Assembly (NCBI RefSeq): GCF_003466125.1
Contig: NZ_QSOC01000005.1
Location: forward strand, 29,030-93,029
DNA: 64,000 bases
Origin: Collinsella sp. TM10-22
GTDB lineage: Bacteria; Actinomycetota; Coriobacteriia; Coriobacteriales; Coriobacteriaceae
Direction of reading: 5' to 3'
Part shown: positions 7,526-15,757 of the stretch, piece by piece
Layout of the letters: each line of letters begins with the position of its first letter
How positions within the stretch are numbered: position 1 is the first letter of the stretch
The notes under the pieces: model-generated
What the model saw: the letters and a program-made list of their open reading frames with translations, nothing else
What the model was told of the DNA's origin: nothing
Databases searched by the model: none
Program-made: the position numbers and the translations under genes

Positions 7526-8608
7526 TTGAAGAGGAGCAATCTGGGCTATGTGCTGGTGCTGATCGCCGCGCTAATGTGGGGCACCATCGGAATCTTTGTT
7601 AACGGAATATCGGCCCTGGGCGTTTCGTCTCAGAGCATGGCGGCCTTTCGCCTGTTGTCGGGTGCCGTCTTGATGGCTCCGGTCTTGGCATTTATGAGTT
7701 GCCAGGGAGGTGCTCGTGAGGGAAAAGCCTCGGGTCCGTTGGCCCTGTTCAAGGCAAGCCCTAAAGAGCTTGTTTCCTGCGCACTTGTCGGTATCGTCGG
7801 TTTAGCCGCCGCCAACACCTGCTATTACGAGTGCATGGGCGAGGTGGGCATGTCCACGGCCTCGGTGCTGCTCTATACCTCGCCGGTGTTTGGCGTCGCG
7901 CTCGGCCGCGTGCTTTATCGCGAGGACGTGACCCCCAACAAGCTCGTCGCCATCGTCTTTAACATAGTGGGTTGTGTGCTCGCGGTGACGAGCGGCGACC
8001 TGTCCGGTTTCCATTTCTCGGCCTGGGGCGTCGCGTCGGGTGTGATCGCCGGACTTTGCGGCGCGTTGCTGGCGGTGTTTAGCCGCATGGCCACCAAGAC
8101 GCTGCATCCACTGGCGGTGACGTTTTGGGGCTTTGTCTTTGGCGGATGCTTTATGGCGGTGCTTTCGGCTCCGTGGTCCGATGTAGCCGCGGCAATGTCC
8201 CCGCAGCTCATTCTGCTGTTCGCGGGCTTTGGCTTTATTCCGACGGCTCTTGCGTACATCTTCTATATGCAGGGCCTTTCGATGGATCTTGAGACGTCGA
8301 AGGTGCCGGTCGTGGCTTCGTTCGAAACCGTGGCGACCGTTCTGGTCGGCATTGGTATCTATGCCGAGTCCGCCGGCGCGATCAAGGTCCTGGGCATTGC
8401 GCTGGTGCTCATGTCCATCCTGATCATGAACACCGACTTCTCCAAGCTGCGCAACAGCGTCATTGCCAAACGTATTGTCGAGAGCATGACCTTTAAGCCC
8501 AACGCGTGGTGGACGGAGAAATCGCAGGACATGGATCTGTTCCGCGAGCGCACCGGCATCGCGCTGGAGCCCACCGTGCAGGAAAGCCCCTGGTACTTCG
8601 TGCGATAG
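7526..8608 (+). CDS. EamA/DMT-family permease, likely metabolite exporter
   Basis: 360-residue inner-membrane protein with about ten hydrophobic segments in two EamA repeats, ending in a long cytoplasmic tail (about 55 residues). The signature LMWGTIGIFVNG opens repeat 1; FIPTALAYIFYMQGL and SKVPVVASFETVATVL mark repeat 2. DMT permeases of this type usually export amino acids or other small metabolites. TTG 7526 is preferred because GAGGAGG lies 5 nt upstream; the in-frame ATG at 7490 is next to the operator and lacks a ribosome site. It shares its operator with the PTS operon downstream, suggesting export of a product made from the PTS substrate, such as a released amino acid. Substrate not determinable. 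Confidence 0.82.
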   Translation: MKRSNLGYVLVLIAALMWGTIGIFVNGISALGVSSQSMAAFRLLSGAVLMAPVLAFMSCQGGAREGKASGPLALFKASPKELVSCALVGIVGLAAANTCYYECMGEVGMSTASVLLYTSPVFGVALGRVLYREDVTPNKLVAIVFNIVGCVLAVTSGDLSGFHFSAWGVASGVIAGLCGALLAVFSRMATKTLHPLAVTFWGFVFGGCFMAVLSAPWSDVAAAMSPQLILLFAGFGFIPTALAYIFYMQGLSMDLETSKVPVVASFETVATVLVGIGIYAESAGAIKVLGIALVLMSILIMNTDFSKLRNSVIAKRIVESMTFKPNAWWTEKSQDMDLFRERTGIALEPTVQESPWYFVR

Positions 8609-8745
8609 GGGATTGCGCGCGGCGTCCGACCTGGGGTTATCCAGCCAGCGCCGGCCTGCCCAGCCCCAACGTTTCAGGTACGTTAAACCCGTAAACGGTC
8701 GTTTTTCATCCGTGAACGGTTTATATACTAATCATCAATATCCGC

Positions 8746-8775
8746 AACGTATAAGACGTTATAATGACCATAACG
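8746..8775. promoter_or_regulatory. ACGTTATA-box operator at the PTS promoter
   Basis: ACGTATAAGACGTTATA (8747-8763) is the second member of the shared operator, with half-sites 9 bp apart, followed by a reversed half TAACG at 8771-8775. The ribosome site AAGGAGGAGG and ATG 8792 follow directly. Confidence 0.66.
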
Positions 8776-8791
8776 AAAAGGAGGAGGCAAG

Positions 8792-9715
8792 ATGAATCAG
8801 ATCATTCTCGCATCTCATGGCGGCCTGGCCGCAGGCGCCAAAGACACGCTCGAGATGGTTCTCGGCGACGTGTCGAACGTCCACGTCGTGTCGCTTGCTC
8901 GTGACGACAAGGAGCCCATCACCAACAAGGTGGACGCCCTCATCGCCACGTTCAACGCGGACGACACCGTCTATGTGCTGACCGATATGCTCGGCAGCTC
9001 GGTCAACAACAGCATGGTCGAGCTTTCCCGCAACGGTGCGGCATTCACGGTGATCAGCGGTTTCAACATTCCGCTGGCACTGACGCTCGCTATGAGCCCC
9101 GTCCCCGTCACGGGCGCCGAGCTCGCGGCCCTCATCAACGAGGCCCGCACCGGTCTGACCAACCCCAACGCGCCGATCGAGGCTGCCGTGGCCCCCACTA
9201 AGAAGGCCAAGGCGCCCCGTCACAGCTCCGGTCCCGCCAAGATCGTCCTCGCACGTCTTGACTACCGTCTGCTGCACGGCCAGGTCGTCTTTACCTGGAC
9301 CACCAAGGTTCAGGCCGAGCGCATCATCGTCGTCGACAACGCTGCCGCCAACGATGACATCAAGAAGGGTGCTCTTAAGCTGGCCAAGCCCCAGGGCGTG
9401 CGCCTGAACGTCTTCACCGTCGAGCGTGCCCTCGCCAAGATGGACAAGCTCAACACCCTCGGCGAGCGCGTCATGTTCGTCTTTGGCAACACGGCCGAGA
9501 TGCTGCAGTTCTGCCAGGGTTACAAGCTCGACGCCATCAACCTGGGCGCCACCGCCAACCACGACGGTGCCGATCAGGTCGGCGGCAAGGACAGCTCCGT
9601 CTTCTTCGACGCCACCCAGAAGGCCGACGTCAACCAGCTGCTCGACATGGGCATCAAGCTCTACGTCCAGCAGACCCCCACGTATCAGAGCGTCGACATC
9701 GACGCCAAGCTGTAA
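8792..9715 (+). CDS. PTS mannose-family EIIAB component
   Basis: 307-residue fused EIIA-EIIB of the mannose/fructose/sorbose (Man) PTS family. EIIA spans about 1-130 with phospho-His H9 in ILASHGGLAAG; a linker rich in Lys/Ala/Pro covers about 133-147; EIIB spans 148-307 with phospho-His H162 in LDYRLLHGQV. Phosphate passes from HPr to EIIA to EIIB to the incoming sugar. It heads the PTS operon (EIIAB-EIIC-EIID, gaps of 36 and 13 nt). Man-family systems carry the uptake step in the gfr (glucoselysine/fructoselysine) and related operons, which, with the SIS protein downstream, suggests an amino sugar or Amadori substrate, but mannose or N-acetylgalactosamine cannot be excluded. Confidence 0.93.
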   Translation: MNQIILASHGGLAAGAKDTLEMVLGDVSNVHVVSLARDDKEPITNKVDALIATFNADDTVYVLTDMLGSSVNNSMVELSRNGAAFTVISGFNIPLALTLAMSPVPVTGAELAALINEARTGLTNPNAPIEAAVAPTKKAKAPRHSSGPAKIVLARLDYRLLHGQVVFTWTTKVQAERIIVVDNAAANDDIKKGALKLAKPQGVRLNVFTVERALAKMDKLNTLGERVMFVFGNTAEMLQFCQGYKLDAINLGATANHDGADQVGGKDSSVFFDATQKADVNQLLDMGIKLYVQQTPTYQSVDIDAKL

Positions 9716-9751
9716 TCAACCAGGCTTTTGCCTGACTGAAAGGAGAAGGGT

Positions 9752-10546
9752 ATGAATACGTTCATCAGTGCGGTGCTCGTCGGCCTCGTCGGCGTGTTCT
9801 GCATGTGGGACTCCCGCCTGCTCGGTCGTCTTAACTTCGAGCAGCCCCTCGTTGGCGCCACGCTCGTCGGTCTGCTGCTGGGCGATGTGCCCACCGGCCT
9901 TGCCGTCGGTGCCGCCGTCGAGCTCGTGTCCATGGGCCTGGTGCAGGTCGGCGCCGCCGTTCCGCCCGATATGGTCCTGGGCGGCATCGTGGCAGCTGCC
10001 TTCGCGTGCCTGACCGATGCTTCCGCCGAGACCGCCATGACGATCGCCATCCCGGTCGCCGTCCTGGGTCAGCTCCTCGGCATCGTGTTCCGTTCCATCA
10101 TCGCCGCCCTCACCCATGTGGCCGATAGCGCGATCGATAACGGCAAGTTCAAGACCGCCTACCGCATGCACATCTGCGCCGGCTCCGGTCTGTACGCCAT
10201 CATGTACTTCCTGCCGATCTTCCTGGCCGTCTTTGTCGGTACCGACCTGGTCCAGGCCATCGTCAACATGGTTCCCGAGTGGCTGTCTACTGGTCTGAAC
10301 GTCTCGACCAAGATCATGACCGCCTACGGTCTGGCCCTGCTGCTCACCATGATGATCAAGAAGGGTATGACCCCGTTCCTGTTCATCGGTTTCCTGCTCG
10401 CCGCTTACCTCAACCTGTCCGTCATCGCGGTCGCTTTGATCGGTGTGTGCCTGGCTGTCGTCTTCATGGGCTTCAAGTTCAACGGTTCCCATGCAGCCGC
10501 CGGTGTCGATTCCGACTACGATCCGCTCGAAGACGACGAAGACTAA
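9752..10546 (+). CDS. PTS mannose-family EIIC component
   Basis: 264-residue polytopic membrane subunit of the Man-family PTS. It binds the sugar and, with EIID, forms the transport channel. The sequence is hydrophobic almost throughout, with the conserved opening GVFCMWDSRLLGR and the glycine-rich VGATLVGLLLGDVPTGLAVG segment, and ends in an acidic cytosolic tail (YDPLEDDED). AAAGGAGAAGGG precedes ATG 9752. It is 36 nt behind EIIAB and 13 nt ahead of EIID, so the three are cotranscribed. Confidence 0.92.
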   Translation: MNTFISAVLVGLVGVFCMWDSRLLGRLNFEQPLVGATLVGLLLGDVPTGLAVGAAVELVSMGLVQVGAAVPPDMVLGGIVAAAFACLTDASAETAMTIAIPVAVLGQLLGIVFRSIIAALTHVADSAIDNGKFKTAYRMHICAGSGLYAIMYFLPIFLAVFVGTDLVQAIVNMVPEWLSTGLNVSTKIMTAYGLALLLTMMIKKGMTPFLFIGFLLAAYLNLSVIAVALIGVCLAVVFMGFKFNGSHAAAGVDSDYDPLEDDED

Positions 10547-10559
10547 GGAGGAACACACT

Positions 10560-11393
10560 ATGGCAACCACAACCAAGGACGTGTCCCTGAACAAGAAGGT
10601 CAGCCAGTTCTTCTGGCGCTCCTGGGCCATCCAGGCCTCTTGGAACTACGAGCGTCAGATGAACATGGGCTTCCTCTACGGCATGGTTCCCACGCTCGAC
10701 CGCCTCTACCCCGACGAGTCTGACCCCAAGCAGCTCGCTGCTAAGAAAGAGGCCTACCATCGTCACATGGCGTTCTACAACTGCACCCCGCAGACGAGCG
10801 CTTTCGTCCTGGGCCTCGCCGCCTCCATGGAGGAGGAGTACGCCAAGGATCCCGAGAACTTCGACCCCGATTCGATCAACGCGGTCAAGACCTCCCTCAT
10901 GGGCCCGCTTTCCGGTATCGGTGACTCCTTCTTCCAGGGCACCATCCGCGTCATCGCCTTTGGTCTGGGCGTCCAGCTGGCTCAGCAGGGCTCCATCATG
11001 GGCCCGATCCTGGCCATGCTCATCTCCATCGTGCCCTCCGTGCTGATCACTTGGTTCGCCGCCAAGATGGGCTACCAGGGTGGCCACGAGTACCTGGGCA
11101 AGCTCCAGGGCGGCGACCTCATGGAGAAGCTCATGTATGTCTGCGGCATCGTGGGTCTTATGTCCGTGGGCGGCATGATCGCTACGCTGATCGGCGCCAC
11201 CACCCCGCTGCAGTTCGCTGAGGGTACCGTCGTTATCCAGGACATCCTGGACGGCATGATGCCCCAGATGATCTCCCTTGGCCTCACCGGCCTTATGTAC
11301 TGGCTCATCAAGAAGAACGTCAACACCGGTTGGCTTCTCGTGATCGCCATCGTGGGCGGCATCGCCCTCTCCGCGGTCGGCATCCTGGCCTAG
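10560..11393 (+). CDS. PTS mannose-family EIID component
   Basis: 277-residue EIID. The signature FFWRSWAIQASWNYERQMN near the N-terminus, the PHxxF-like region (HRHMAFYNCTPQTS) and SLMGPLSGIGDSFFQGTIR are characteristic; the C-terminal third is hydrophobic. With EIIC it forms the membrane channel. ATG 10560 has AGGAGG 8 nt upstream, in the 13-nt gap after EIIC; the longer frame starting inside EIIC is rejected. Followed by a GC-rich hairpin at 11428-11458. Confidence 0.92.
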   Translation: MATTTKDVSLNKKVSQFFWRSWAIQASWNYERQMNMGFLYGMVPTLDRLYPDESDPKQLAAKKEAYHRHMAFYNCTPQTSAFVLGLAASMEEEYAKDPENFDPDSINAVKTSLMGPLSGIGDSFFQGTIRVIAFGLGVQLAQQGSIMGPILAMLISIVPSVLITWFAAKMGYQGGHEYLGKLQGGDLMEKLMYVCGIVGLMSVGGMIATLIGATTPLQFAEGTVVIQDILDGMMPQMISLGLTGLMYWLIKKNVNTGWLLVIAIVGGIALSAVGILA

Positions 11394-11427
11394 TCGCGAC
11401 CCAGCGTCTAACCGCTTTCCCCCGGGG

Positions 11428-11458
11428 GCCTGCCTGGCATCCCATACCCCAGGCAGGC
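11428..11458 (+). terminator. Hairpin after the PTS genes
   Basis: GCCTGCCTGG (11428-11437) and CCAGGCAGGC (11449-11458) form a perfect 10-bp stem. No clear T-run follows, so it may be an mRNA 3'-end or processing hairpin rather than a full terminator. Confidence 0.5.
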
Positions 11459-11474
11459 TTCCATCCCTAAATGT

Positions 11475-11497
11475 GTCAAAGGGACAGTCCCTTTGTC
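11475..11497. repeat. Short palindrome (family I)
   Basis: GTGTCAAAGGGACAGTCCCT followed by TTGTC: GACAAAGGGAC/GTCCCTTTG-type palindrome in the leader of SIS protein 2. Single copy in the window. Confidence 0.5.
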
Positions 11498-11592
11498 GCA
11501 TCCTCAACGGGCCGGCGACTCGGTCCTAGCCACGGTAACCCTGCGAGCGTCCGGCAATGTGACGCCGCAAAAATACGAAAGGAATGTGTCAG

Positions 11593-12576
11593 ATGTACGA
11601 GATCGACCTTAACCTCCCTAAGCAGATCGTCGCTGACGTCCTGTCCAACCACGAGATTCACAGCGTCGCCTTCGTCGGCTGCGGTGCTTCTATGTCCGAT
11701 CTTTACCCCGCCAAGTACTTCCTGGCCAACAACACGGACAAGCTGAACGTTCAGATCTTCACCGCTAACGAGTTCAACTACGACACGCCTTCCTGGGTCA
11801 ACGAGCACACCTTCGTGATCACCTGCTCCCTCGGTGGCTCCACGCCCGAGACCGTCGAGGCCAACAAGACCGCTAAGAAGCACAACTGCCCGGTCGTCTC
11901 CCTCACCAACAAGGCTGGCTCCGCTCTGACCGTCGACGCCGACCACGTCATCGTCCACGGCTTCCACGCCAACTACGCTGCCAAGTGCGAGAAGCCCGGC
12001 TATGCCATCGCCCTTGCTCTCGAGATCCTTCAGCAGACCGAGGGCTATGACCACTACGAGGACATGATCACCGGCCTCACCAACGTCTTTGAGCTCTGCG
12101 AGAACGCCGCTCAGTCCGCCAAGGGCCTCGCCAAGCAGTTCGCCCAGGACTTCAAGGACGACGAGATGATCTACTTCATGGCCTCCGGTGCCTCCGAGAA
12201 GATGGCTTATTCTCACGCCGCCTTCCTGTTCACCGAGATGCAGTGGATCGACGCCGCCGCCTACAACACCGGCGAGTACTTCCACGGCCCGTTCGAGGTT
12301 TCCACCGAGGGTAAGCCCTACGTCTTCTTCATGTCCGACGGTGCCACCCGTCCGATGGACGCTCGCGCCCTCACCTTCCTGCAGCGCATGGGCGCCAAGG
12401 TCGCTCTGATCGACTCCAAGGACTACGGTCTGGCCGACGCCGTGCCGGCAAGCGTCGTCACCTACTTCAACCCGCTGCTGCACCTCGCCGTTATGCGCGA
12501 GTACGGCAACCAGATCGCCGAGGCCCGTCAGCACCCGCTGACCATGCGTCGCTACATGTGGAAGCTTTCCTACTAA
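11593..12576 (+). CDS. SIS-domain sugar-phosphate deglycase/isomerase (FrlB/FraB-like), SIS protein 2
   Basis: 327-residue two-SIS-domain protein, paralogous to SIS proteins 1 and 3. Phosphosugar loop GCGASMSDLYPAKYFL; catalytic motif GEYFHGPFE with E228; C-terminal tail RRYMWKLSY. It lies 199 nt downstream of EIID, in the same direction, and is the natural partner of the PTS: the PTS would deliver a 6-phosphorylated sugar-amine that this enzyme splits or isomerises to glucose-6-P or fructose-6-P. ATG 11593 is preferred over ATG 11584 because GAAAGGA ends at 11583, giving 9-nt spacing versus none. A strong terminator follows at 12611. Substrate is an inference from family and context. Confidence 0.86.
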   Translation: MYEIDLNLPKQIVADVLSNHEIHSVAFVGCGASMSDLYPAKYFLANNTDKLNVQIFTANEFNYDTPSWVNEHTFVITCSLGGSTPETVEANKTAKKHNCPVVSLTNKAGSALTVDADHVIVHGFHANYAAKCEKPGYAIALALEILQQTEGYDHYEDMITGLTNVFELCENAAQSAKGLAKQFAQDFKDDEMIYFMASGASEKMAYSHAAFLFTEMQWIDAAAYNTGEYFHGPFEVSTEGKPYVFFMSDGATRPMDARALTFLQRMGAKVALIDSKDYGLADAVPASVVTYFNPLLHLAVMREYGNQIAEARQHPLTMRRYMWKLSY

Positions 12577-12610
12577 TCACAAGTAAGTTAACCTTACGGG
12601 TTGATTGAGA

Positions 12611-12641
12611 GGGGATGGGGTTTTGCCCCGTCCCCTTTTTT
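12611..12641 (+). terminator. Rho-independent terminator after SIS protein 2
   Basis: GGGGATGGGG, loop TTTT, then GCCCCGTCCCC and a run of six T. Closes the PTS-SIS transcript; the HAD gene therefore probably has its own promoter or depends on readthrough. Confidence 0.9.
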
Positions 12642-12678
12642 GCTCTGGGGAGGGCGTGTGCGCACGCGCCGCAAAACC

Positions 12679-12719
12679 CCAGATAAAACCTACCAAAATA
12701 AACCTGTCCCTTTTTGGCA
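12679..12719. repeat. Family D repeat, inverted copy
   Basis: AGATAAAACCTACCAAAATA then AACCTGTCCCTTTTTGG; the reverse complement matches 22531-22568 except at one position. Lies just upstream of the HAD ribosome site. Confidence 0.85.
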
Positions 12720-12736
12720 AGTGGGAGGAGATGCGT

Positions 12737-13366
12737 ATGATCAAGGCAGTGCTGTTTGATATGGACGGCGTGCTGGTCGATACCGAGTGGTTCTACAACC
12801 GTCGCCGCGTGGCGTTTATGGAAGAGAAGGGGTTCCACTTTGACGAGATCCCCGATCTTTCGGGGTCTAACGAGCCCGCCATTTGGAAGTCGCTGGTGCC
12901 CGACGATGTTGAGCTGCGCGAGCGCCTGCGCGTGGAGTACAAGCAGGTCTACAGCCCGGTCCATCCCGTTCCGTATGCCGAGCTGCTCAACGAGCAGACG
13001 GAGCCGGTGATGCGTGAGCTGCACGAGCGCGGCGTGAAGTGTGCCATCGCGAGCTCGTCCTACCGTGAGCTCATCGACGAGCTGGTGGAGATTGCCGGTA
13101 TCGCCGACGTGCTGGACTACACCATCAGCGGCCATGAGTGCAGTGCGTTTAAACCCGACCCCGAGATCTATTTGCGCGCCATGGAGGCGTTGGGTGTTGA
13201 GCCGGCCGAGTGCCTGGTTATCGAGGACTCGCCTATGGGCATTGAGGCCGGCAAGCGCTCCGGCGCCCGCGTCCTGGCGCTGCGTCCGCACGAGGGCGTC
13301 AACCTGGACCAGTCCGCCGCCGACACCATCATCGACAACCTGGCCGACATTTTGGCCGCTTTGTAG
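12737..13366 (+). CDS. HAD-superfamily phosphatase / beta-phosphoglucomutase-like
   Basis: 209-residue HAD subfamily IA hydrolase. Motif I DMDGVLVDTE (nucleophile D8, acid D10), motif II Ser in CAIASSS, motif III Lys in FKPDPEIYL, motif IV IEDSPMGIEAG. An alpha-helical cap sits between motifs I and II. Members act as sugar-phosphate phosphatases or beta-phosphoglucomutases. ATG 12737 is preferred over ATG 12731, which directly abuts the GGGAGGAG ribosome site. It follows the SIS/PTS genes after a terminator, so it could dephosphorylate a sugar phosphate of that pathway; this is suggestive only. Confidence 0.85.
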   Translation: MIKAVLFDMDGVLVDTEWFYNRRRVAFMEEKGFHFDEIPDLSGSNEPAIWKSLVPDDVELRERLRVEYKQVYSPVHPVPYAELLNEQTEPVMRELHERGVKCAIASSSYRELIDELVEIAGIADVLDYTISGHECSAFKPDPEIYLRAMEALGVEPAECLVIEDSPMGIEAGKRSGARVLALRPHEGVNLDQSAADTIIDNLADILAAL

Positions 13367-13461
13367 CGTCGATCCACCACGAGTAGTACAGATTCGCACG
13401 TCTTTTGCGGCGGATTGGCTTAATTTGGCTTGGATTTTGATTCGTTTGACTTCGACTCAGA

Positions 13462-13584
13462 CTAAGTGAGTAGACTTTTTGGCACATGCCGAGCACAAAG
13501 CGTATCTGCTTTAGTAAAACCGCAGGTCACAGAGGTGGCAGTTTTTGGTGTGCTCGGCAGATCGTAAAAAGTCTACTCACTTAG
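13462..13584. repeat. 123-bp MITE-like element, copy 2 (family A)
   Basis: Same length and termini as 5072-5194 (CTAAGTGAG ... CTCACTTAG). Differences are scattered point changes, with no length change, as expected for two old copies of one element. Lies between the HAD gene and yitT. Confidence 0.9.
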
Positions 13585-13719
13585 AATTTGGCTCTTTGGT
13601 TGGGGAGCTGCTGGCTCGTTTTGGTTGTCGAGAGAGGGTTAATTGAAGCGCCCACTCGCGCTCCATGCTACAATCGCCGGCATGCCCCACGATTACATCT
13701 GCCTTCGAAAGGAGCCTAC

Positions 13720-14727
13720 GTGGCGAACGCCATCGATCAGCTCACGGACCGCGTGCTCGTGCTCGGCCGCCTCACCATCGTCCGCCGCGCCATTACTGCC
13801 GTGGCGGTCACGATTTCCGCCATTCTTCAGACATTTCTGATCCAGGCGTTCATTCAGCCCGCCGACCTGCTACCGAGCGGTCTTACCGGCGTCGCCGTCT
13901 TACTCGATCGCGTCACCTCGCTCGGCGGCGTTCATATCGATATCTCGCTCGGCATGCTCGCGCTCAACATCCCCGTGGCGCTTCTGTGCTGGAGCGGCAT
14001 TAGCAAGCGCTTCGTCATCTTCTCGATGATGCAGGTCGTGCTCTCGTCGTTGTTCCTCAATATCTTTCACTTCGCCCCGTTTTTGGGCGACAAGATCATG
14101 CTCATCATTTTTGGCGGCGTGGTCTCGGGCCTGGGCGCCGCCATTGCGCTTAAGTCCGGCGCGTCCACCGGCGGCACCGACTTTATCGCACTGTGGGTCT
14201 CCAACCACACGGGCAAGACCATATGGGGCGTCATCTTTGGCTTTAACTGCTTTATCCTGGCGATCTTCGGTTTCATGTTCGGCTGGGACAATGCGGCGTA
14301 CTCCATCGTGTTCCAGTTTATTTCGACCAAGACCATCGACAGCTTCTACCGCCGCTACGACCGCGTGACGCTGCAGATCACGACGCGCAAGGCAGACGAG
14401 GTCATGACCGCCTATGTTGACCATTTTCAGCACGGCATTAGCTGCGCCGAGGTCGTTGGCGGATACAGCCGCGAAAAGATGTACCTGCTGCACGCCGTTG
14501 TCTCGACCTACGAGAGCCAGGACATCATCAAGTTGGTGTGCGACATTGATCCCGGCGCCGTGATCAATGTGTTCCACACGCTCAACTTTGTGGGCGGCTG
14601 GTGGGGCGGCCATGTCGACGAGCCCATGCCCACGGCCGTTCCTGATCCCGACAAGCCCGCGCGCATGGCCAGCAGGCAGGCCCGTCTGCACGATCAGGAA
14701 AGCTTGCAGCAGGACGACGGCAAGTAA
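13720..14727 (+). CDS. YitT-family membrane protein (DUF161/DUF2179)
   Basis: 335-residue protein with five to six membrane segments (about residues 20-45, 50-75, 85-110, 115-140, 160-185) and a C-terminal cytosolic DUF2179-type domain from about 205 (VTLQITTRKADEVM). The glycine-rich GGVVSGLGAAIALKSGASTG stretch and GGTDFIAL are typical of YitT. Function is not established for the family. GTG 13720 is chosen because AAAGGAG ends six nt upstream and the protein then begins VANAIDQL; upstream in-frame extension overlaps the region around repeat A. A Pro/Asp-rich tail after residue 300 is probably disordered. Confidence 0.85.
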   Translation: MANAIDQLTDRVLVLGRLTIVRRAITAVAVTISAILQTFLIQAFIQPADLLPSGLTGVAVLLDRVTSLGGVHIDISLGMLALNIPVALLCWSGISKRFVIFSMMQVVLSSLFLNIFHFAPFLGDKIMLIIFGGVVSGLGAAIALKSGASTGGTDFIALWVSNHTGKTIWGVIFGFNCFILAIFGFMFGWDNAAYSIVFQFISTKTIDSFYRRYDRVTLQITTRKADEVMTAYVDHFQHGISCAEVVGGYSREKMYLLHAVVSTYESQDIIKLVCDIDPGAVINVFHTLNFVGGWWGGHVDEPMPTAVPDPDKPARMASRQARLHDQESLQQDDGK

Positions 14728-14781
14728 AGATTTGCTGTATGCGGTGTATCGTTTTATCAAACTGAGGTAACATATAAAAAG

Positions 14782-14798
14782 ACGTTATATACGTATTA
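14782..14798. promoter_or_regulatory. ACGTTATA-box operator at the regulator 2 promoter
   Basis: ACGTTATATACGTATTA, half-sites 9 bp apart, 34 nt upstream of the regulator 2 start. Third member of the box shared with 7469-7486 and 8746-8775; its position next to a GntR gene makes that gene the candidate regulator. Confidence 0.65.
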
Positions 14799-14831
14799 GT
14801 TATTTCGATATTTTGATAAGAGTGAACAGTC

Positions 14832-15551
14832 ATGCCAGCGCCCAAAAATGCACCGCTTTACCAGCAGATTTACGACGAGATCAAGGAAGCGATCGAGAAA
14901 GGTGTTTATACACCCAAGGAGCGCATCCCGTCCGAGCTTGAGCTTGCCGAGCAGTACGAGGTGAGTCGTATTACGGTGCGCCGCGCCGTCGAGGAGCTGT
15001 GCTCCGATGGCTATCTGGTTAAGCAGCAGGGTCGCGGCACGTTTGTCTCCACGCCGCACATCAACCGTCAGTTCCATGCTTCGACGCTGCAGACGTTTAC
15101 CGCACTGTGTGCCGACAATGGGATGAAGGCCGGCGCGCACGTGGTCGATCGCCAGATTGTGCCGGCGCGTCAAAACGAGATGGAGTTCTTTGGCCTGCAG
15201 AAGGACGCGCTGCTGCTGCATATCAAGCGCGTGCGTACGGCCGATGGCGAGCCCATATTTGAGGAGAACATCTTTGTGCCGTTTGACGCCTACCGTGAGC
15301 TGTTGACGGCCGATCTTGAGGACAAGTCGATTTTTGCCGAGGTCGAGCGTGTTGGTGGAACGCCGATTGTCTCGGTTGGCTACCGCACGGTCGAGGCCGT
15401 TCGAGCTAACGTCGAGCAGGCGGCAGAGCTGGGCATTGCTCCGCACGATCCGCTGCTCAACCTGCGTGCCGGCTTTACCGGTCCCAACGGCGAGCCGGTC
15501 CTGATGGGTAAGCAGTACTACGTGGGATCGCGCTACGTTATGGTGATGTAG
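14832..15551 (+). CDS. GntR/HutC-family regulator with UTRA domain (regulator 2)
   Basis: 239-residue transcription factor: winged helix at ~8-75 (RIPSELELAEQYEVSRITV; wing QQGRGTFVS), UTRA ligand domain at ~95-235. It is closer to regulator 3 than to regulator 1 (shared ITVRRA and QQGRGTFV). The promoter carries an ACGTTATA tandem box identical in architecture to those before the EamA permease and the PTS operon. The parsimonious reading is that this protein controls all three and itself, responding to a sugar phosphate made by the PTS. Direct binding is not shown by sequence. Confidence 0.88.
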   Translation: MPAPKNAPLYQQIYDEIKEAIEKGVYTPKERIPSELELAEQYEVSRITVRRAVEELCSDGYLVKQQGRGTFVSTPHINRQFHASTLQTFTALCADNGMKAGAHVVDRQIVPARQNEMEFFGLQKDALLLHIKRVRTADGEPIFEENIFVPFDAYRELLTADLEDKSIFAEVERVGGTPIVSVGYRTVEAVRANVEQAAELGIAPHDPLLNLRAGFTGPNGEPVLMGKQYYVGSRYVMVM

Positions 15552-15563
15552 TTCGGGATAGAA

Positions 15564-15662
15564 AACGAGAGTGGATAATCTCCCGTTTTAGGTCCGGTGG
15601 CGGCCTTAAAGTGGGAGATTATCCACTCTCGTTCGTCGGGTGTCCAAAAATCCACTCTCGTC
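15564..15662. repeat. Inverted repeat element (family E) plus extra half-site
   Basis: AACGAGAGTGGATAATCTCC(C) at 15564-15584 has a perfect 21-nt reverse complement at 15613-15633, loop 28 nt; a further half-site AATCCACTCTCGT follows at 15649-15661. Related half-sites recur at 26733-26828. Confidence 0.85.
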
Positions 15663-15757
15663 CTTTCGGAACGCGTTGCTCGTGGCTAGCGGCAGCTCGG
15701 CGCTGGTCCGCGTGGCGGCGTATAATCGGCGGCAGAGGATTCTGACGTTAGGAAACC

